DNA of 36,147 nucleotides from Arminella tubonensis (lineage in GTDB: Bacteria > Pseudomonadota > Alphaproteobacteria > Rhizobiales > Rhizobiaceae), in assembly GCF_003240585.1 (NCBI RefSeq), contig NZ_PCDP01000068.1, positions 1-36,147 of the forward strand, in the 5' to 3' direction. Of the stretch, positions 33,937 through 36,147 are shown piece by piece; the first letter of the stretch is position 1, and each line of letters opens with the position of its first letter. The notes under the pieces were generated by a model. That model saw only the letters and a program-made list of their open reading frames with translations. It ran no database searches and had not been told where the DNA came from. Made by a program: the position numbers and the translations under genes.

Positions 33937-35190
33937 TTGCAACGTATCGGCACGGACGTCAGCGAGGCGCTCGACATCGTGCCTGCGGTTGTCCGGGTGA
34001 AGCGGACGATCCGGCCACGCTATGCCTGCCGGGCATGCGAGAATGCCATTGTACAAGCGCCCGCACCAGCACGGGTGATGGATGGCGGCATGGTGACCAC
34101 GGCCTTTGCAGCTCATATCGCGGTTTCGAAGTTTGCCTGGCATCTGCCGCTTCATCGTCAAGCCCAGATGCTTGCCTCCTGCGGCGTGATCATCGATCGC
34201 GGCACGCTCGGCGCCTGGGTCACGCGGGTCGCTTGGTGGCTTGAGCTTCTCTACAATGCGCTCACCGCCTTCATCCGCACGCAGCCGAGGGTGTTCTGTA
34301 ACGAGACGCCACTTCCGCGCCTCGATCCGGGGCGGAAACGAACCAAGATCTGCCAGTTATGGGCACAAGCGGTCGACGACGGCCCCTGGAATGGTCCGGC
34401 ACCGCCGGCAGTCGCGTACATCTTCGCCGAAAGCCGCAGCGCCCCCGAGATCGAGGGGCAACTATCGTCATTTGCCGGCGTGCTGCAAGTTGATGGATAC
34501 CAAGCTTATAAAACCGTCGTCAAACGTCGGGCAAGAGCAATGTCGCCCCCATGCGGCTAGCCTTCTGCCTTGCTCACGCCCGGCGAAAGTTCGTTGATGT
34601 CGTCAAACTGACCGCCTCTTCGGAGGCCTTGTCGATCCTTGCCAGGATTGCCGAAATCTATCGCATCGAAGCGGACTTGCGCGGGGGAAATGCCGATACC
34701 AGGCTTATAGTCAGGCGTCGCGAGGCAGTTCCCATCATGAGGGAACTGAAGGCCAAGCTTACCGAGCTGAGGGACGAGGTGTCGTCGAAATCGGCGCTTG
34801 GCAAGGCGATCTCCTACACACTCAACCACTGGGGCGGGCTGACAGCCTTCCTCGAGATGGCAGGGTTGAGGTGGACTCCAATGTCGTCGAACGTTCAATG
34901 AAATCTGTGGCTCTGACGAGAAAGAACTCGTTATTCGTGGGCAGCGAGCGGGGTCGAAAGTCCTTCGCTGTCATGGCATCGCTCGTCAACACGGCTAGCT
35001 TAACGGCGTGGACCCCGAGGTCTGGCCTTTCGGCGCATGCAAGCATGCGCCTGTCGGCTAAGAGCTTGCCGATGTGCTGGAGCGCATCATCTCTTGCAAA
35101 GTGAAAGCCAACGAAATGGAAAGTCTCCTGCCTTGGGCCTGGAAGGCTGAGCGTGAAGCGATGACACACCAGGAGCGACGAGCGGCATGA
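33937..35190 (+). mobile_element. IS66-family element remnant with decayed tnpC
   Basis: The IS66 TnpC transposase is recognisable throughout: YACRACENAIVQAPAPARV, HLPLHRQAQMLASCGVIIDR, PGRKRTKICQLWAQAVDDGP, LAFCLAHARRKFVDVVK, SNVVERSMKSVALTRKNSLF and LLPWAWKAEREAMTHQERRA. The N-terminus and the helper genes tnpA and tnpB are gone. One-base losses near 34527 and 34857 shift the frame, and a 39-bp insertion near 35030 adds a stop. The catalytic segment usually read as C-D-E-T-P-L-P here has Asn in place of the Asp. The remnant is dead. Its left end truncates a lipoprotein gene. Confidence 0.88.
35022..35065. repeat. 39-bp palindromic insertion in tnpC
   Basis: Between the codons for EVW and LADVLERI of TnpC there are 39 extra bases. 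They contain the perfect inverted repeat GGCGCATGC-AA-GCATGCGCC and an in-frame TAA. Removing them restores the expected reading. It may be a small mobile palindromic element; no second copy was seen in the window. Confidence 0.6.
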
Positions 35191-35749
35191 CACAGAACGG
35201 TCAGGAGACGACGGCACGACCGAAGCTCGATGACGAGGCGTTCGAAGCCTTCATCAGGGGACGTGTCCGGCATCGCCAATCTGGTCAATGAGCGGTCTCG
35301 ATGGTTATCTTACGGCGCTCATCATCGGCCCGAAGTTCATCGACCCACGCAAATGGATCCCGGAACTGACCGGTCCGGATGTCCTGAATGTGCCGATGGA
35401 AACAACCGAACATCAGGCCGTGCAGACGATCGTTGCGGAGTATAACCGCATCTCGGCGAGCCTTTCCGAAACACCGAAAGACCACCGGCCCAGGTTCACC
35501 AGGATCGATGATCAGACCTTTGATATCTTCGATTGGGACCTCTGCTTTCTGCTGGGAACAGGGTACGCGCCCAAGCTTTGGCAGCCCGTCCTTCGGGGTC
35601 ATGCTGTCACTGGCGATATCGTCGCACCCATTCGCAAGCTCGGCGAGGCAAAACGGAAAGCCACCCGCCAGGATGCTGCTGACGTCGCCGAAGCACTCGT
35701 CAATATCCGAACCTACTTCATGCCAAAGCGGGTAAAGCAGAAGTTCTAA
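35187..35749 (+). pseudogene. UPF0149 (YecA-like) family protein gene, frameshifted
   Basis: The ATG overlaps the tnpC stop (ATGA), so it was coupled to the transposase. The start reads MTQNGQETTARPKLDDEAFE AFI, written here as two adjoining pieces, then the frame shifts at 35255-35290 (GDVSGIANLVNERS in another frame). The body continues in frame from MSGLDGYLTALIIGPKFIDP to IRTYFMPKRVKQKF, with the SxLDGYLTA motif of the UPF0149 family. Two shifts near the 5' end break the gene, although a 153-residue protein could start at ATG 35288. Such genes may be passengers of IS66 elements. Confidence 0.7.
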
Positions 35750-36060
35750 ACCAGCGCTATCGCGATTCCGTCAATGCAGAAAGACGTGGGCTGTTCGTCG
35801 CGCTCACATTTAATCGAAAAGACCTGAACCTAGAGTGCGGGAAATCTTTGGTATCGGGCACCGCCTGTCCGTCCGCCCTTTGAAGGTTTGGTCGGCTGCC
35901 TTCAGACATCGACACCTGTCCTCCCGACGGGTGCCGCCTTAACGCTGGCTTTAATATTCCAAGCTAAAGTCACCTCATAGCGTTAGTGATCGATGAGTTT
36001 GACATGAGCCATGGTGCATTCACAGCAACACCGCAGCGGCTTCGTTGCGCGACTGCCGGT
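35750..36060. other. Gap, probably containing the IS66 right end
   Basis: About 310 bases with no supported gene. The stretch GGTGCCGCCTTAAC near 35929-35942 could be the right terminus of the IS66 element, but the left terminus is missing so no inverted repeat can be compared. Confidence 0.3.
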
Positions 36061-36147
36061 TCAGCCGAACATGAGTAGCGTGATGGAGACGTCAGGGCTC
36101 AAGTCGGCGAAGTCGGCGCCGTTGCGGATAGCATTGATCCAGAGTGC
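36061..36147 (-). CDS. C-terminal end of an unidentified protein (partial)
   Basis: The minus strand reads ALWINAIRNGADFADLSPDV then SITLLMFG and a stop at 36061. It is open to the right edge and codon use looks coding. Too short to assign. Confidence 0.35.
   Translation of the reverse strand, partial: ALWINAIRNGADFADLSPDVSITLLMFG

Overview
The window looks like an accessory stretch of an alphaproteobacterial genome, probably a rhizobial (Hyphomicrobiales) replicon. The evidence is the GC-rich codon use, the FixJ-like stand-alone receiver proteins, PAS and HWE/HisKA_2-type histidine kinases, a FrcBCA-like sugar importer, an L-2-amino-thiazoline-4-carboxylate hydrolase-like gene, and decayed IS66, IS110 and IS21 copies. 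Family calls come from motifs recognised by eye; no database search was run. No rRNA, tRNA or CRISPR array was seen.

Layout: (1) 1-5.9 kb: 5' end of an HlyD/EmrA efflux adaptor, a Tat-exported epoxide hydrolase, and a divergent PAS sensor kinase followed by a receiver gene. The kinase is broken: one PAS domain is cut and fused to part of another, and the HisKA domain is missing with a frameshift. (2) 6.2-15.6 kb: a giant 1862-residue protein (protein-kinase-like domain, AAA ATPase, helical repeats, GAF, PAS, histidine kinase) on the minus strand, divergent from a sugar ABC importer (binding protein, permease, ATPase) and a receiver protein. The ATPase gene seems to have lost its start by a frameshift. 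(3) 15.7-18.9 kb: an ATC hydrolase-like gene convergent with a three-gene operon (MOSC/flavin reductase/2Fe-2S fusion, redoxin, 85-residue protein). (4) 19-23.2 kb: a decayed membrane gene, a small one-helix membrane protein, an AraC regulator, a glutathione transferase and methylmalonate-semialdehyde dehydrogenase. (5) 23.3-24.4 kb: a graveyard with a kinase C-terminus, an IS110 transposase and an IS21 IstA fragment. (6) 24.6-29.1 kb: a coherent module of an SMR (Gdx/SugE-like) exporter, an AhpD-like protein, a MocR regulator, an azoreductase and a CynX/NimT-like MFS transporter. (7) 29.4-30.1 kb: a nitrilase pseudogene. (8) 30.3-33 kb: a GlsB/YeaQ membrane protein, a small hypothetical, a receiver and an HWE/HisKA_2 kinase. 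(9) 33.3-36.1 kb: two lipoprotein genes, the upstream one beheaded by an IS66 remnant, whose decayed tnpC is followed by a decayed UPF0149-type gene.

The most interesting signal is regulatory. Three promoter regions of module 6 (upstream of the AhpD-like gene, between mocR and azoR, and upstream of the MFS gene) each carry two copies of a CATGG-C-type element spaced exactly 24 bp apart. This suggests a local MocR regulon linking azoreductase, AhpD-like protein, SMR exporter and MFS exporter. Other points are the apparently dead kinase domain of the giant sensor, a three-arm alternative hairpin in the SMR leader, and a 39-bp palindromic insertion that puts a stop codon in the IS66 transposase.
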